64,000 nt of DNA, taken from contig BCIM01000004.1 in the NCBI GenBank assembly GCA_039545315.1, positions 1 through 64,000 of the forward strand. The letters run 5' to 3'. Below are positions 10,343 through 23,124 of the stretch, in pieces. Made by a program: the position numbers and the translations under genes. The stretch's first letter is position 1, and the number at the start of each line of letters is the position of its first letter. The notes beneath the pieces were generated by a model. That model had not been told where the DNA came from, made no database searches, and saw only the letters and a list, made by a program, of their open reading frames with translations. The stretch is from Kondoa malvinella. Taxonomy: Eukaryota; Basidiomycota; Agaricostilbomycetes; Agaricostilbales; Kondoaceae.

Positions 10343-11681
10343 ATGCTAAACGTCTCTCCTGATATCCGTGTCCTTGCGTTTAGAGGCATTACGCTTCAAC
10401 AAAGGCTTTCCGAGCTGTGTCGTTGCTCTCTCTCAGTAGCTGAAGGTCTCTCTATTGTCATTCGAGCCCGACTAGAGAGCAACCATGCCAAGATGCGCGA
10501 AGAGGTCAACTACCTAAAGGGCAAGAGCGCACATTTCGTCTCTCAGGTTCAGGAGCTAACGCCTTGCAGGTTTGCGACACTACGTGTTCAAGAGTGCTAC
10601 TTTCGATGAATGGTTGTCTGATCCTGCATTTGCGAGATTGGATATACATCTCGTATGGCACGCGTTCTTTTGCTCGTAAGATTTCAGGTTCTTTGGCAAG
10701 ATCCGCTCCTACTGCCGCTTACGATTGCTGCAGTGCTGCATCAATCATTGCCTACGAACTCACGGATCTCTGCTTGGCACTGAGTGAAGATGCTTCTACC
10801 GACCACGCTACAAGTTATTCTTGTCCTTTTGCTCAATCCAACTCTTTACATCTACCCTTCGGCGAGACGCACTACTTTCACGGCTTTGCTCACTTTGAAG
10901 ACCTTCTCTCGGCCAAGTTGGAGCTACAAATCTTGCAAGAGGCAGCACAAGACGGTCGTATCTATTCCACACCTGCACTGATACAGCTCTACACGACTTC
11001 GGCTCACCTAATCCGCGATGGGATTCCTGATGAGCTGGAAAGCGCAGCTACAGCAGCCTTTTTGGCTAGTGGAGTCTCCCATGCTATGGTCAGTTGCGAG
11101 TGATTTTCACCGACCATTACTGATCCACCGCATACAGCGGACAATACAACCTAGCGCAGCCTTGCCCATTCGAATCAGCTCAACACTCTCTCGGACTAGA
11201 AGACTCTTGCGATTTACGTTCCAGGATCCCATTCTTCCGCCAGAGCAATACTTAATCCAGTTTCCTTTAACATCTCGGCTACCTACATACCTTCCTTCCG
11301 ATCGTCTTGCTTCGACGTCTACTTCAGCTGCTGTCATCACATCGCCAGGTAGTGTCACTCGAATTCGAACTACTTCATCGCTCTCACAATCGCCTATAAG
11401 AAGGAGATCCAGCTCATTAACCATCTCGAGTCCAAAAATCCGGTCTACACCTTCACGGTCAATGCGTGTTGGCTCTAAAGGTAAGAAAAAGAAGAAGGTG
11501 CACAGAGGGGAGATGCGCGCACGAAAAGCCGAAGTGACTCAGGAAGAAGCGGCATGCATAAAAAGTGAATTGAAGCTGGCAAAGTGAGTGCAGATGCTGC
11601 AGTTTGTCTCTCTCTGACTGTTTCCCTAGGAACCTGCCTCCAGGAGCTCCGCGTTTCTCACGAATGCTGGACAAGCAGTAG
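10343..11681 (+). CDS. Unrecognised protein with basic C-terminal tail
   Basis: I do not recognise the family. The first ATG in frame is at 10343. The N-terminal third is helical (ITLQQRLSELCRCSL). Around 10570-11090 lies a compact segment rich in aromatic residues (LRHYVFKSATFDEWLSDPAF; HLVWHAFF; LPFGETHYFHGFAHFEDLL) that looks globular. After an intron at 11090-11140 comes a Ser/Thr/Arg-rich disordered stretch, then a lysine cluster (GKKKKKVHRG) and a short last exon ending SRMLDKQ. The join between the first and second exon near 10510-10570 is unclear because the best frames differ by one base. A nuclear location is suggested only by the basic tail. Confidence 0.5.
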
Positions 11682-11900
11682 GCTATGACTCATTCAGTCC
11701 ACATATCGGACTGAATGTCTTTCAAGCGGTGTAGCAGGGACTCACTCTAGATGTCTGTCGAGGCATGACAGCAAGAGACTACGAGAATATGCCCGCAATG
11801 TGAGAATGAAGAGATTACTCTACTGGAATGCTGCTGACAATCATTGCTAGATTGCCGACACCTTGGATCGACAAGGCTGCGAAAGACCGTCATACTTGCG

Positions 11901-12179
11901 CTACGTCCGGCAAAGAAAAGCATGACTCCAATCAAGCTCCTTGTACATTGCACGCAGCAGGAAAGGCTGTGATGCTCTCCAATCGGTCAGGCTGTTGAAT
12001 GGTGGACCAGAGGAGAAGAAGAAGAAGGTCGGATCAGCTGGGGACGGTGTGAGCTTGTGAAGAGCTGCATGGAAAGCCAAACTCGATCGACCGAGAACTG
12101 AGTAATGAAGAGCAAACAAGTCAGTCCAATTCAGATCCACACACGGCTCAGGCAGTAATGTGTCATTGCAGCTGCTCAT
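11901..12179 (-). CDS. Possible small protein, 92 residues
   Basis: A single open frame on the minus strand starts with ATG at 12179 and contains several motif-like stretches (LNWTDLFALHYSVLGRSS, ADPTFFFFSSGPPF, RAMYKELDWSHAF). Composition is protein-like with conserved-looking Trp/Phe/Tyr, and its far side faces the eEF1B-gamma promoter. I know no family. It could also be one exon of a longer minus-strand gene reaching towards 11700. Confidence 0.35.
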   Translation of the reverse strand: MSSCNDTLLPEPCVDLNWTDLFALHYSVLGRSSLAFHAALHKLTPSPADPTFFFFSSGPPFNSLTDWRASQPFLLRAMYKELDWSHAFLCRT

Positions 12180-12427
12180 TACTATGAAGAGGAGGATGAT
12201 ACCTCGTTGTGATCGTGCGGTGTAAGGGTCGGTGATTCGCTGCGATCTTTAGGACTTAAGCATCATCAATGCTCGCATCAGAGACAGAGCATAACGAAGT
12301 ACAATTGATCTCTTGTGCTTCTCAGCTCTTGTCTCTGTCGCTCTGTCATCGGAAGCTTCATCCGGACATCCGAGGTTTGCATGAAAATCTTTTGAAGTCC
12401 TGTGACAGACCCTTTCACATAGCAATC

Positions 12428-14381
12428 ATGGTTCAAATCTTTGGTAACAAGGAATCTCTGCGCGTTCGCTTCGCCCTCGTCGTCGCTGAACACGAAGGCA
12501 TCAAAGTTGACCACGTTCACGTCGCACCCAAGAAATCTGAAGGTGTCGACAGCGAGCCTTACAAGTCTGCTTTCCCACTCAAGAAGGTCAGTCTCGCTGT
12601 CTCTGTGTGCAGCTCCAAGTATGGCTGAACACACATGTCAGGTTCCAACTTTGATTGACGGAGATGTCAAAGTCTTTGAGCTTCTCGCCGTTACTTCTGT
12701 GAGTTTTGAATTATGATAACAAGCTCGCTGTGTGCTCATACAATCGATATGTGTCTAGTACTGTGCGTCTGATGCGACAAAATCGCAATGAGATGTATTG
12801 ACGAGTCATGCTCAGTGGCTGCTTTGAACCACTCTGCTTCAAGCCACGGCAGCATCTTGGAGACTGCCAAGAACGCGTGAGCATCAATACACCTAGATTT
12901 GATCAAGTGTTGACCTAAGCATATTTTCAGCGTCGGACTCGGCAAGGCCAGCCTTCTAGGATCCACCCTCGCCGAAAAGTCTCACGTCCTTCAATGGTGC
13001 TCATGTATGTGCTGTCATACTGCATCCGTCTGTTATTCTGAACTCTTGGGCTAGTCTTGAACACTGAGGTTGCACCTGTTCTCGGCCAATGGTCAGTTGT
13101 CTTTTGCCCAGACCTAGGCCTGTATTGATGCATAACGATAGGTTCCAGCCCTTGATCGGCATGGCGCCATACAACAAGAAGAATGTTGAAGATGCCACTG
13201 CCCTTCTCAAGACCCGCTTCGCTATTCTCGAGAACCAGCTTCTACACAACACTTTCCTCGTCACCGAGCGCATCACTCTACCTGACTTCTTCCTCGCTTC
13301 CATCATCCAGAGAGGCTCTGAGCTCGTCTTCGACCCTACCTTCCGCTCCTCATTTCCCAACATCTTCCGTCACTACAACACTGTTGCTCGTTCAGCTGCA
13401 TACAAGACTGTCGGTCTCAACGGCCAGGACCCTACCTTCGTTGACGCTGCCGTTCAATACACTCCTCCCCCAAAAGCTGAAAAGGCACCAAAAGCCGAAA
13501 AGGCACCTGCTGCCCCAAAGGCTGAGAAGAAGAAGGAAGTCGCTGCTGATGATGAAGAGGATGACGCACCCGCAGCGCCAAAGGCAAAGCACCCTATCGA
13601 GGCTCTCGGTCCTGCCAAGTCTTTCCCTCGTAAGATCTTCATACAGCATTCTTATGGAGCTGGCTGACTATATTCTGCAGTCGACGAGTTCAAGAGGCAA
13701 TAGTCAGTGTCTTTGACAAGCTGTATGGTTACGAAGACTAAAGTTAGCACCGATTGACAGCTCCAACTTGGACACTCCAGATGCCCTCAAGTGGTTCGAT
13801 GAGCACTACGACTCGCAGGACTACTCGCTGTGGCACGCTGTGTACAAGTACCCTGAAGAACTCACTCAAGGTAAGCCAATTCTATGTTGTGCATCTTTAC
13901 CAGAAGGCTAATCCCTTTAACGCAGTCTTTATGTCGTCCAACTTGATCACTGGCTTCCACTCGCGTCTAGAAGGTTCCCGCAAGTACCTTTTCGGTAACG
14001 CTGGTGTTTACGGCAAGGCCAACGACTCCAAAATTCAAGGTGTCTACCTTGTTCGCGGTGCTGGTGAGTTCAGCCCACTTTTGCATCCGCGCAGCCGCTG
14101 ATGTAGTCCATAGACGGCCTTGCTGCCTTTGACGTTGCTCCTGACTATGAATCATACGATTTCAAGCCTCTCGACTGGAACAAGCCAGAAGACAGAAAGC
14201 TGGTTGAAGACGTATGGAAGTGGGAGGGCTCTATGGAGTACGTGCAGTCTCAATCACCTAGCGCTGGCTCATGTTCAATTCTTTTACAGCGGCAAGGACG
14301 TATGTTGCACATGCTCAATCTTGCAATCAATCATCATGTCTGATTCTTTTGCAGTTTGCCGACGGAAAGACCTTCAAGTAG
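12428..14381 (+). CDS. Translation elongation factor 1B gamma (eEF1B-gamma)
   Basis: This is the structural gamma subunit of the eEF1B nucleotide-exchange complex that recharges eEF1A with GTP. The N-terminal half is a GST-like fold (starts MVQIFGNKESLRVRF; HNTFLVTERITLPDFFLA). A charged Ala/Lys/Pro-rich hinge follows (APKAEKKKEVAADDEEDD). The conserved C-terminal domain contains LKWFDEHYDSQDYSLWHAVY, then FHSRLEGSRKYLFG and GVYLVRG, and ends KDFADGKTFK. About nine introns of ~50 bases interrupt it; the last two flank a 10-base exon at about 14290-14299 (CGGCAAGGAC). Codon usage is visibly biased to C-ending codons in the long exons, as expected for a very highly expressed gene. Confidence 0.95.
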
Positions 14382-15003
14382 ATGGGATTGATGTATGGCG
14401 TGGAAGTGAATGCATATTCGCTTTTGAGCATGGCATCTCTCGAGCTTGACATTTCACCTTGACCCTTCGTCGTGACCGTCACCTTATCTGAGAGCAGTAC
14501 CCTCTGTAGTATCACATCGACTAGTGATATCCTTGCTATCTCCATTGCTCACGCGGAATTACTACCAACGTGAGTCTCGGCCTTCACTGCTTCAAGTTGC
14601 TCGAATTCGACTTGAACCGCAGCGTTCACAACATGCCCAAATGCTGTGCAACGACTACACTATTCAGTGCATACATGGAGGCTGACCTTGGCGTTCGGGA
14701 GAAGCTGGGAATCCAGATCTCTTTAGCTTCGAAGTTCGAAGCTTCTTTTTCGAAGTTTCAAGTGCCTAAGCTCCTCTCTTTCTCCCTACGCTGCTGGCTC
14801 TGCGTGTGCTCCCAGTCTGTGCTCATCTTTTCTCTTGTCAATTCCCTGGTCTCTTTCTCGCGGTGCGAGCTTGTCTGTCCTATCGGTGTCCAAGGCGCTG
14901 GTCGTCTCGTTCTGTTTCCGCTCGATCCCGTTGCTGTACTTCTGGCTTCTCTCAATCTGTAGCTATACACTCCCACGCTTCTACTGTCGGGTAACAAGAC
15001 AAG
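14382..15003. other. Intergenic region, RFX gene promoter
   Basis: No convincing gene. The open frame at 14570-14962 has low-complexity, Leu/Ser/Val-rich composition and no domain. The stretch is pyrimidine-rich towards 14780-14930, typical of fungal promoters and 5' leaders, and carries the palindrome described separately. Confidence 0.5.
14725..14743. promoter_or_regulatory. TTCGAA-rich palindrome upstream of the RFX gene
   Basis: A perfect inverted repeat, AGCTTCGAA-G-TTCGAAGCT, followed by a third TTCGAAG at 14749-14755. It lies about 260 bases before the RFX start codon. It contains GAA-GC-TTC, one correctly spaced half of a heat-shock element, but not three alternating pentamers. It may be a transcription-factor site; it is not a canonical HSE. 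Confidence 0.4.
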
Positions 15004-18000
15004 ATGCAAGCACCTTCAAATCAATTCGACGAGGAAGTCCTGCTCCATGATTTGTAGGTCTTGCCATACAACCTGCCATATCCGCGCTGATGCGAATGAG
15101 ACAGACACCGCTCGCAATCAGACCATTCATTGTCATCGGACTTCAGTGACTTTTCTTCGCAAAACTCCTTTTCCTATGGGGCTGGCCCTACAGAAAGAGT
15201 CAGAAGCGCAACATATCATCCATCGTCAAGAGGAGGCTCGGTATCATCCATTTCCAGTTCACCAGGCTCAGCAGACTGCATCCAGCCACAACAGGTCTTT
15301 TCCGGGCTTCCTGCACGAACACAGCGTTCAAGAGCAGCTTCAGTTAACGTTCCATATCCGTATTTGCGACAGGCCTCATCTTTCGATGGAATACCGTTAA
15401 ACTATTCATCATTCAGCCCAACCGATCCTTATAATGTTTGGCAAACGACTTCGCCAGTGTCTGCCCCTACATCTGCTGTCCTTCCTCCTCCTCCTACATC
15501 CGCTTTGTTCCAGCAGCGACCTGATCTTCCTCGACAAGCAAGCGAAGGAGGATTGGTCAATAGCTTTGATGGCATGCGCTTGAAGCACAGCTCAGAATTG
15601 GCTGAAGTGGCCCGAAAGATTGACGGTGCGCGAAACATGTCGGCAGCTGAAAAGGCGCGAGGAGCATTCGTCCAAACATGTACGGCTATCTCTTACATAT
15701 GCCTAGTGTTCGCTTACCGGAGCCAGGGCTGACTAATAACTACGTCTACGCTGCTGAAGGTACTTGTTCACGACAAGGTAAGGGCGAAAACATCAATCTT
15801 CAGTAGCATACTGATCCTGTTTGGCTGTTCTTTTCAGGCCTGTACGCTTCCTACAAACGAAGTTGCGCGAAGTACAAAGTTCGGGAAATGAACTGCGCGA
15901 GTTTTGGAAGTCAGTAGCTCCAAGAGAACTAAAGTATGCGCTCAATATCCTTCTTGACAATAGAGGCTGTTCGTGCTGCCTTTCCAGCCATCAAGACGAG
16001 GAGACTCGGCAATAGAGGAAGTAAGCCGTTGCAAAGTGACCTGTTTACGAAGCTTATTCGGTTCTACAGACAGTAAATATCACTGTATGTGTCCGGACGC
16101 AATCAGCCGACCTGAATGGTGCTCATGAGGTGTATAGACTGTGGCATGGCGCCATCGAATGCGAGCGAAGCATCCATTCTTACCTTTCTATCTGCCAATC
16201 CCGATGCAAACGATGCTTCTCAGCCATCCAGCTCAGCTGAAGACGACTCTCTTTTTTCGCCTGCCGAAGATGCCTTTGCCGAACCATCATTCTCAGCCCA
16301 AATACGATCACCTTCGAACTTGTCTCCGGGCGTGTCTCTGGCTGATCCAATTCTGCCTTTCAACTTCCCTGCAGATCGCGACCTCTTGTGCTGTGTTCTG
16401 ACTAGTCAAGCTTCTCCTGCTCAGGCCATGTGGCTGCAATATAGCCGGATGTGTGCTGACATCCTGTATATGGTTCAGTCCGGTGAATACGAGAAGGTAT
16501 GTTGTCCTGTTCCATTCAATTAGTTCAACAACTGAAGTGTTCTATAGTTCGAAGCCACACTGCAATCGTTCTACCAAGCAAATGCGTCGAATTCCGAAGC
16601 TCGTCTAGTCATGGAACAGCCTGGCGTCCGTGACGTCCTTCTGTAGGTTTCTCGCTCATCGTTTCTTTAGAATCACCTAATTCACCAGCGCAGACGAGCT
16701 GACAGCGCAACTTATGCCGAAGCGGTGAACATCTTGAAAACAAATATGGAAGCTCCGATCAATTCACAAAATTTGACAAGCTTGCGTAAATTTGCACAAC
16801 AGATCGAAGAGAAGATCATCAGCGCTACCACTGGTCTATCACCATTCTGTGTCAATCCGAAGATCGAATTGGCTGCGCGTTTCTCTCACCTTATGATTAG
16901 ATATGTAGGGCTATGTCAATGTAAGCACCGTTCTGCTCGTGTTATATGGCTGCTCACCAGGGCATCTAGTGGTCCAAGCTCTTCAGGGCATGTTGTCTAA
17001 TAGCAATACCCTTGGACAAATTCGCGCCTCATGGAGTCAAGTGTAAGCTGCTGCATAAAGTGTACTGGTCGGTGCTGACATACACTCTTACAGAGATGTA
17101 GAGCACATCAGAAATCATTGCGCTCTCGGTGAGCAGCTCGCTATTGTTGCCTGCACCGCAATCTCTGACATGACACAGCTGCGAACTTGGAGCATAACAG
17201 TGTCTTCGTCTTCTTAGAAAGCTTGCGAACTCTGTTGGGCGCGGAACACGTATGTCCTCCATCTGGGCACAGGTCCAGGTCTCTGAAACGAATTGCTATA
17301 GCTCAACGTCGCTGCATATATCTCGTGGATCGAGAATGCGCGAGCGATGTTTGCTCCGTCGCAACGATTGGACGCCGCAGGCAATGCTAGGTCATTGCTT
17401 ATGCGTATTGGCTTCATCTTTTCGCAAATCACTAGAGGTGAATACAGGTTCTACTCTTCTGACGCTACTGACTAGCCTTTGAACAGACATGACATTGCGT
17501 TCAGACTCGGTATGCCTTTGCTACAGACGCTTGTGCGGCTCTGACTGGCACCCAGGCTTTCGGAACCTTCCAGATCTTGGGAACGTTCGCTCAAGATTGG
17601 CTTGGCTTCCTGCTCCTTCTGGACCACTCGCTTGAGACTGATGCTGTCTCGGAGAGTATGGCTTCGGCCAATTCGGCCAACTTCGCTACCAATATCGCCG
17701 GTCCTTCGTCTTCGGCGAATGAATACCCTCGCATGGCTCCTCTTCATTTCGGAGGCTCAATTACAGACCAGCTTGGTTCTAGCATGAGTTCCGGCATGCT
17801 CAGTGTCGATGCTCCGCAATACATTCAGTATTCTGGGGAAATATGTTATGCTATGGCCACCCCTTTGGCGAACGCGCAATGGAATCAGAGTCAATCTGAC
17901 TACAACGATACGTCTGGATGGGTTCATTCTCTTCAAGTGAGTCAAGTTCTGCCCTATTTATACAACGAATCTGACTTGACTTGAGCAGCGGAGTGATTTC

Positions 18001-18060
18001 CCAAGCTCTGCTACTCGTTCCGGGTTTGATCTTGGAGAGAACTTTCCGCCTCAGCAGTAA
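15004..18060 (+). CDS. RFX-family transcription factor
   Basis: A winged-helix regulator of the RFX type, binding X-box DNA in the nucleus (fungal members control DNA-damage response or cell-cycle/morphology genes). The N-terminal ~200 residues are Ser/Pro/Gln-rich and disordered. The RFX DNA-binding domain is spread over five short exons between 15600 and 16165: TWLTNNYVYAAEGT, GLYASYKRSCAKYK, MNCASFGK, AVRAAFPAIKTRRLGNRG, NSKYHYCGM. Reconstructing these phase-matched joins is strong support for the call. The C-terminal half holds helical segments and ends ENFPPQQ at 18060. The start at 15004 opens exon 1 (MQAPSNQFDEEVLLHD). Expected length for fungal RFX proteins is 700-900 residues, which fits. 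Confidence 0.85.
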
Positions 18061-18253
18061 AATAGACACAAAGGGTAGAACATTTCAATGCTCAAGCAAG
18101 TCAATAACAAAGAATAGGTTTCGCACTGGTTTTGTATTTTAGTGGGGGTTGTGTGAAGATACAAATGACTTTGCTGGCTGATTACAAATACAAATGATAC
18201 ATGCAGTAACACAGCAGCGCACAACCATTCATGATACGACTGCCCAACTCGGC

Positions 18254-19860
18254 TCACAGTAACCAAACTGTCTCTATAGCACTCGAAGATGTGACTTCGG
18301 CGACCAGATTGGGGACACCGATTAACTCTAAAGTCACAGTATCAGTGCGCTCAGCTGATCATTTGTAAAACATACCAGTAGGTCGGACGATCATATGTTC
18401 GTTCAGCAAGTCTGCGCCGCGGTCGAGCTCTACAATATCAACGCTCAAGGAGCGAGCCGAACTGTGTTCTGCCACTGTATCAGGTTTGAGTTTCCCCTGC
18501 TTCTTTGATGCTGGTGCCGCATTGTGAGCTGGTTCGGAGAAGACAGCATCTAAAGTAGTTCGCTAATAGCGCATGTTAGTCTCGCGGACGGATACAAATT
18601 CACATGGTCTAAGCTCACATTGTCCCTATAGTCAAGCGTTCTGCCGTCGTGTGTTTCGATTGACCAAGGACATCGCTCGTATCGTCCAAATAACGCTTCG
18701 CCCGGGATATTGTTGTGCAATCTGCTCTTCGCCCTATCAGCGCAGACCAGAATCGAGTGCAGGAACTCACACAATCTTGATCGCTGCATGCGTTGTCGGA
18801 TGCATAAGGAAATCGACGCCTAATGCAAAGTAGTTCATGAAGTAGGGATTTTCTATCAGCTCAGCGGATGAATGTCGTGCGTGAATAGCCATGCGATTCT
18901 ATACAACAGGTGTCAGAATTAGGAGTCGCAAATGCCATCTGCTTACATCTTCTTTCCAATAGCGACGATCAGGCGAGCCCAAATCACACAAAAGATCTTC
19001 AGCTTTTGTAGAACCAAGCTCTACTGTCACTGTTTGCCCATGAGATAGCTTGAGTTCCAGTTGGGTATGGTGATCAGGCTTCTTGCCAAGCTGTGGCTCT
19101 TTCAGCTCTCGTCATCTGCTTCTGAAGAAGACATACCATTGCTTTAGCTGCAAGAATGCCTTGTCGCGGCTCAGGTAATGCACCCAATGATGACTGGAAG
19201 ATCGAGCTGATGGACGGGATGTCATTTTGAGTCACTGCTGTAACGAGTATGCGTTGTAATGTAGTATTATCTGTTGAACTCAGCCATTGAGCATGCAATC
19301 ACTAGGGAAAGAACAATCTTACCGGTAGATATACCAAAAGCAACTCCCGGATAACACAACATCATCTCCTTTGAGTATTCAGGATGCTTCTGAGGCGCGA
19401 AAGTAGCTCCAAAGACCCTTTGCAGAGATCGCTTGATGTCTCCGCCTGAAGCAAGACTCGCCATTGTGGTGCCCTTGTATTCAGTATGTGATATCGGAGC
19501 TACTTGTTCAATGACTGTGAGACGTTGACTGTCGCCGTCAAAGTAGAGTCGTAGGTTTGGCTTCTGAATAGAGAGGATTATCGCTGATGCGGGATGATGC
19601 TACATCATATGAGAATAGCGGGTCAAGGGAGAAGAGAGCATACGCACATCATCAGACCAAGTTAATCTACACTTGCCATACAGAGAAAGCGAAGCATTGC
19701 GTAGCATGCGCATGATCATATTGAGCGTCGCGCCTGGATGCTATCAGACCAGCTTGCAGATTGAGAGCTCATGCATACCTCTCTCGAAAGGACCTAACGC
19801 CTTGCCTGGTGCTAGGCTGAGCGAGTTCTGCATCTCCATTGCCGACTCCCCTCTATGCAT
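18254..19860 (-). CDS. PHAF1/UPF0183 (C16orf70) family protein
   Basis: The family is conserved from yeast-like fungi to humans; the human member PHAF1 attaches to phagophores during autophagy. Evidence in order: LGPFERGATLNMIMRML (the repeat-like start common to the family), LRLYFDGDSQRLTVIE, a segment YPGVAFGISTG, a second repeat with LGSPDRRYWKED, then the hallmark block NPYFMNYFALGVDFLMHPTT followed by LHNNIPGEALFGRYERC. A low-complexity segment and a short last exon ending VWLL follow. At least seven short introns were placed. The start at 19860 (MHRGESAMEMQ) or the in-frame ATG at 19839 are equally possible. Convergent with the RFX gene, whose stop is 193 bases away. Confidence 0.8.
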
Positions 19861-19927
19861 GCAAGCAGGTTGGCCTTGAAACGTCGAATGTCCAAGTAGC
19901 TCACAATACACCAGTGAGCTTCACACA

Positions 19928-21511
19928 ATGCCTCCGAAGCCAAAGCCAAAGCTTGCGCTGTCTGCATTCAAGGTGAGCCAATTGCATGACCTGCGATGAC
20001 GGTAGCACTGACCTCTTTCTGAATACTCAAGACGCCGACAGCTCCTCCGCCGCGTCGGACTACGCCTGTTGCTTTCGTGGATTCAGCATTGGACCTTCCC
20101 TTCTCACAGCTAGAAGCCTACGTGTCCCGTCAAGCAGCAAAGTCCTTTGTTTATGTTTTGGACGAAGCGAGCGAGGAGAATGATTCTCCAAGGTGAGCAG
20201 CTTGGCTACAGGGACGATTTGGTAGTAAATCTGATGTAGTGGAACAGCCTAGCTCGAGGAGTCGTGGGGCAATGCGAAGGCATCGTCTGTGAACTTCCTC
20301 GCGAGAGGAGAGCCATACTCGATGTGCAGCGGCACTATGAGCGATTGACGACGAGCACAATTGGATCTACGCCGGCTTCATCTCCAAGCCTCAGAGGTTT
20401 CGTCTGGCGCTATGACCTAGATTGCGAGAAGGACGAAGTAGTCCCTCTACTCAAATGGGCTGCGCAGCAAGAGCTGGTCATACTCGTATGTTCGCTGGTC
20501 TAACATTTCGACGCTCTCATCCAGATGCTCTTCAAGTTAGAATTAGAAGTGTGTCTGTTCGTCTAGCGTGCTATGAAACTGATCCTTTTTGACAGCTACA
20601 AACTGTATTGATAGACGCGCTACTGGATCTTATCCCAGCTGTGAACGAAGGTCAAGAGGCCAGAGCTACATTCGTCGTTCGTGAGTCTAACCTCCGCGTC
20701 TATCAAGCGAGAGTTGAGACAGATCTAGGTAATCTTGGTAGACCTAGTATATCTGCTGCTGCTGCCGAGAAACCAACGAGAACGGACCCAGCAAGCAATC
20801 GTAAGCACCCTATTCTTCTGGTGGGACGACGTCTAAACCCCTTCTTTAGCATACACATCTGCGGTCTATCAGCTTGCGCTCACTCCTTGCATTTACCTTG
20901 AGCTAAGTGGAGTGCTGTCGTTCTTCGACACCAAGACTGTTCAAGCCGCATTTACCGAATGTCAGTCCATCCGCATTCCGACAGCTGATGAAGCTGATGC
21001 AGAATTGTAGACCAAAGTGCGACCACAGCTTCGTCTCTCGCTGGGAGCGCTTGTACTCTAGTGAGCTCAGCAAGGGCTTCTCGAAACAACGCTGACAGCT
21101 GGCTTGAAGCTGCGTAAAGGTCTTGCTGGTCTGCTAATGCCAATAATTGAAGCCTTCGGGTGCGATAGACTCATATATGGTTCTTCTTGGTGGGTCAGCA
21201 GCTTTTACAGCACAACACAGGCTGATCTTTGTGCCAGCGCGGGAAGCTTTGGCTCGCTCGAACGCCCAGATGAGCAGACTAGATTGGTGTTGCTGTAGGT
21301 CCGAGCTGTATGACGTGCTACTCTGCTGAAAATTATGGCAGAGAGTTCCATTACGCCCTATGTCTATCAGCTCTCATTGCTATGGGTCTAGAGGGCGTAA
21401 GCTCTTATTCTTCCTATCTACATGGCAGTATTCATAACGCGATAACGTCAGGACGCCTTGGATGCTATCTTTGCGGGTTCAGCTCGTCGCGCGTATAGTC
21501 TAACAAGCTGA
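19928..21511 (+). CDS. Amidohydrolase-2 family protein, probably without metal ligands
   Basis: Fold evidence: VVGQCEGIVCELP and LRGFVWRYDLD (the typical VVG..., lRGvR... pair), FVVHLGNLGRP created by splicing at about 20690 (family: fVldHlGkP), CIYLELSGVLS (vYcKLSGl), IIEAFGCDRLIYGSSWW (family: lEAFGpeRlmfGSDWP) and the last exon DALDAIFAGSARRAYSL (family: I..IFagNArrlY). The family hydrolyses lactones or decarboxylates using one metal held by HxH, His and Asp. Here the N-terminal DxHxH position reads VDSALDL and GSDW reads GSSW, so at least three ligands are missing while the third-strand His remains. It is either a pseudoenzyme or has a different chemistry. The gene is divergent from the PHAF1 gene (68 bases apart). 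Exons between 21000 and 21430 are approximate. Confidence 0.6.
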
Positions 21512-21684
21512 CTGAAAGTCATTGCAATGTATTTCAAGAGTCATAGACCAGCTACAAGGTGTCATCAACCGAGCGTTCTATCCTCTTAATATACCCAATT
21601 CAATAAGGCTGTCACCAAATGGCACAACAGCATTACGCCCTGTCAATATCATGAGTTGGCTGTATTGTTACTATTGACAATGAC

Positions 21685-23124
<1,440 letters not shown>

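Noticed and set aside
14725..14755. Canonical heat-shock element upstream of the RFX gene
   Set aside because: Only one correctly spaced pair (GAA-GC-TTC) is present; the other TTC/GAA units are adjacent or one base apart, not nGAAn pentamers in alternation.
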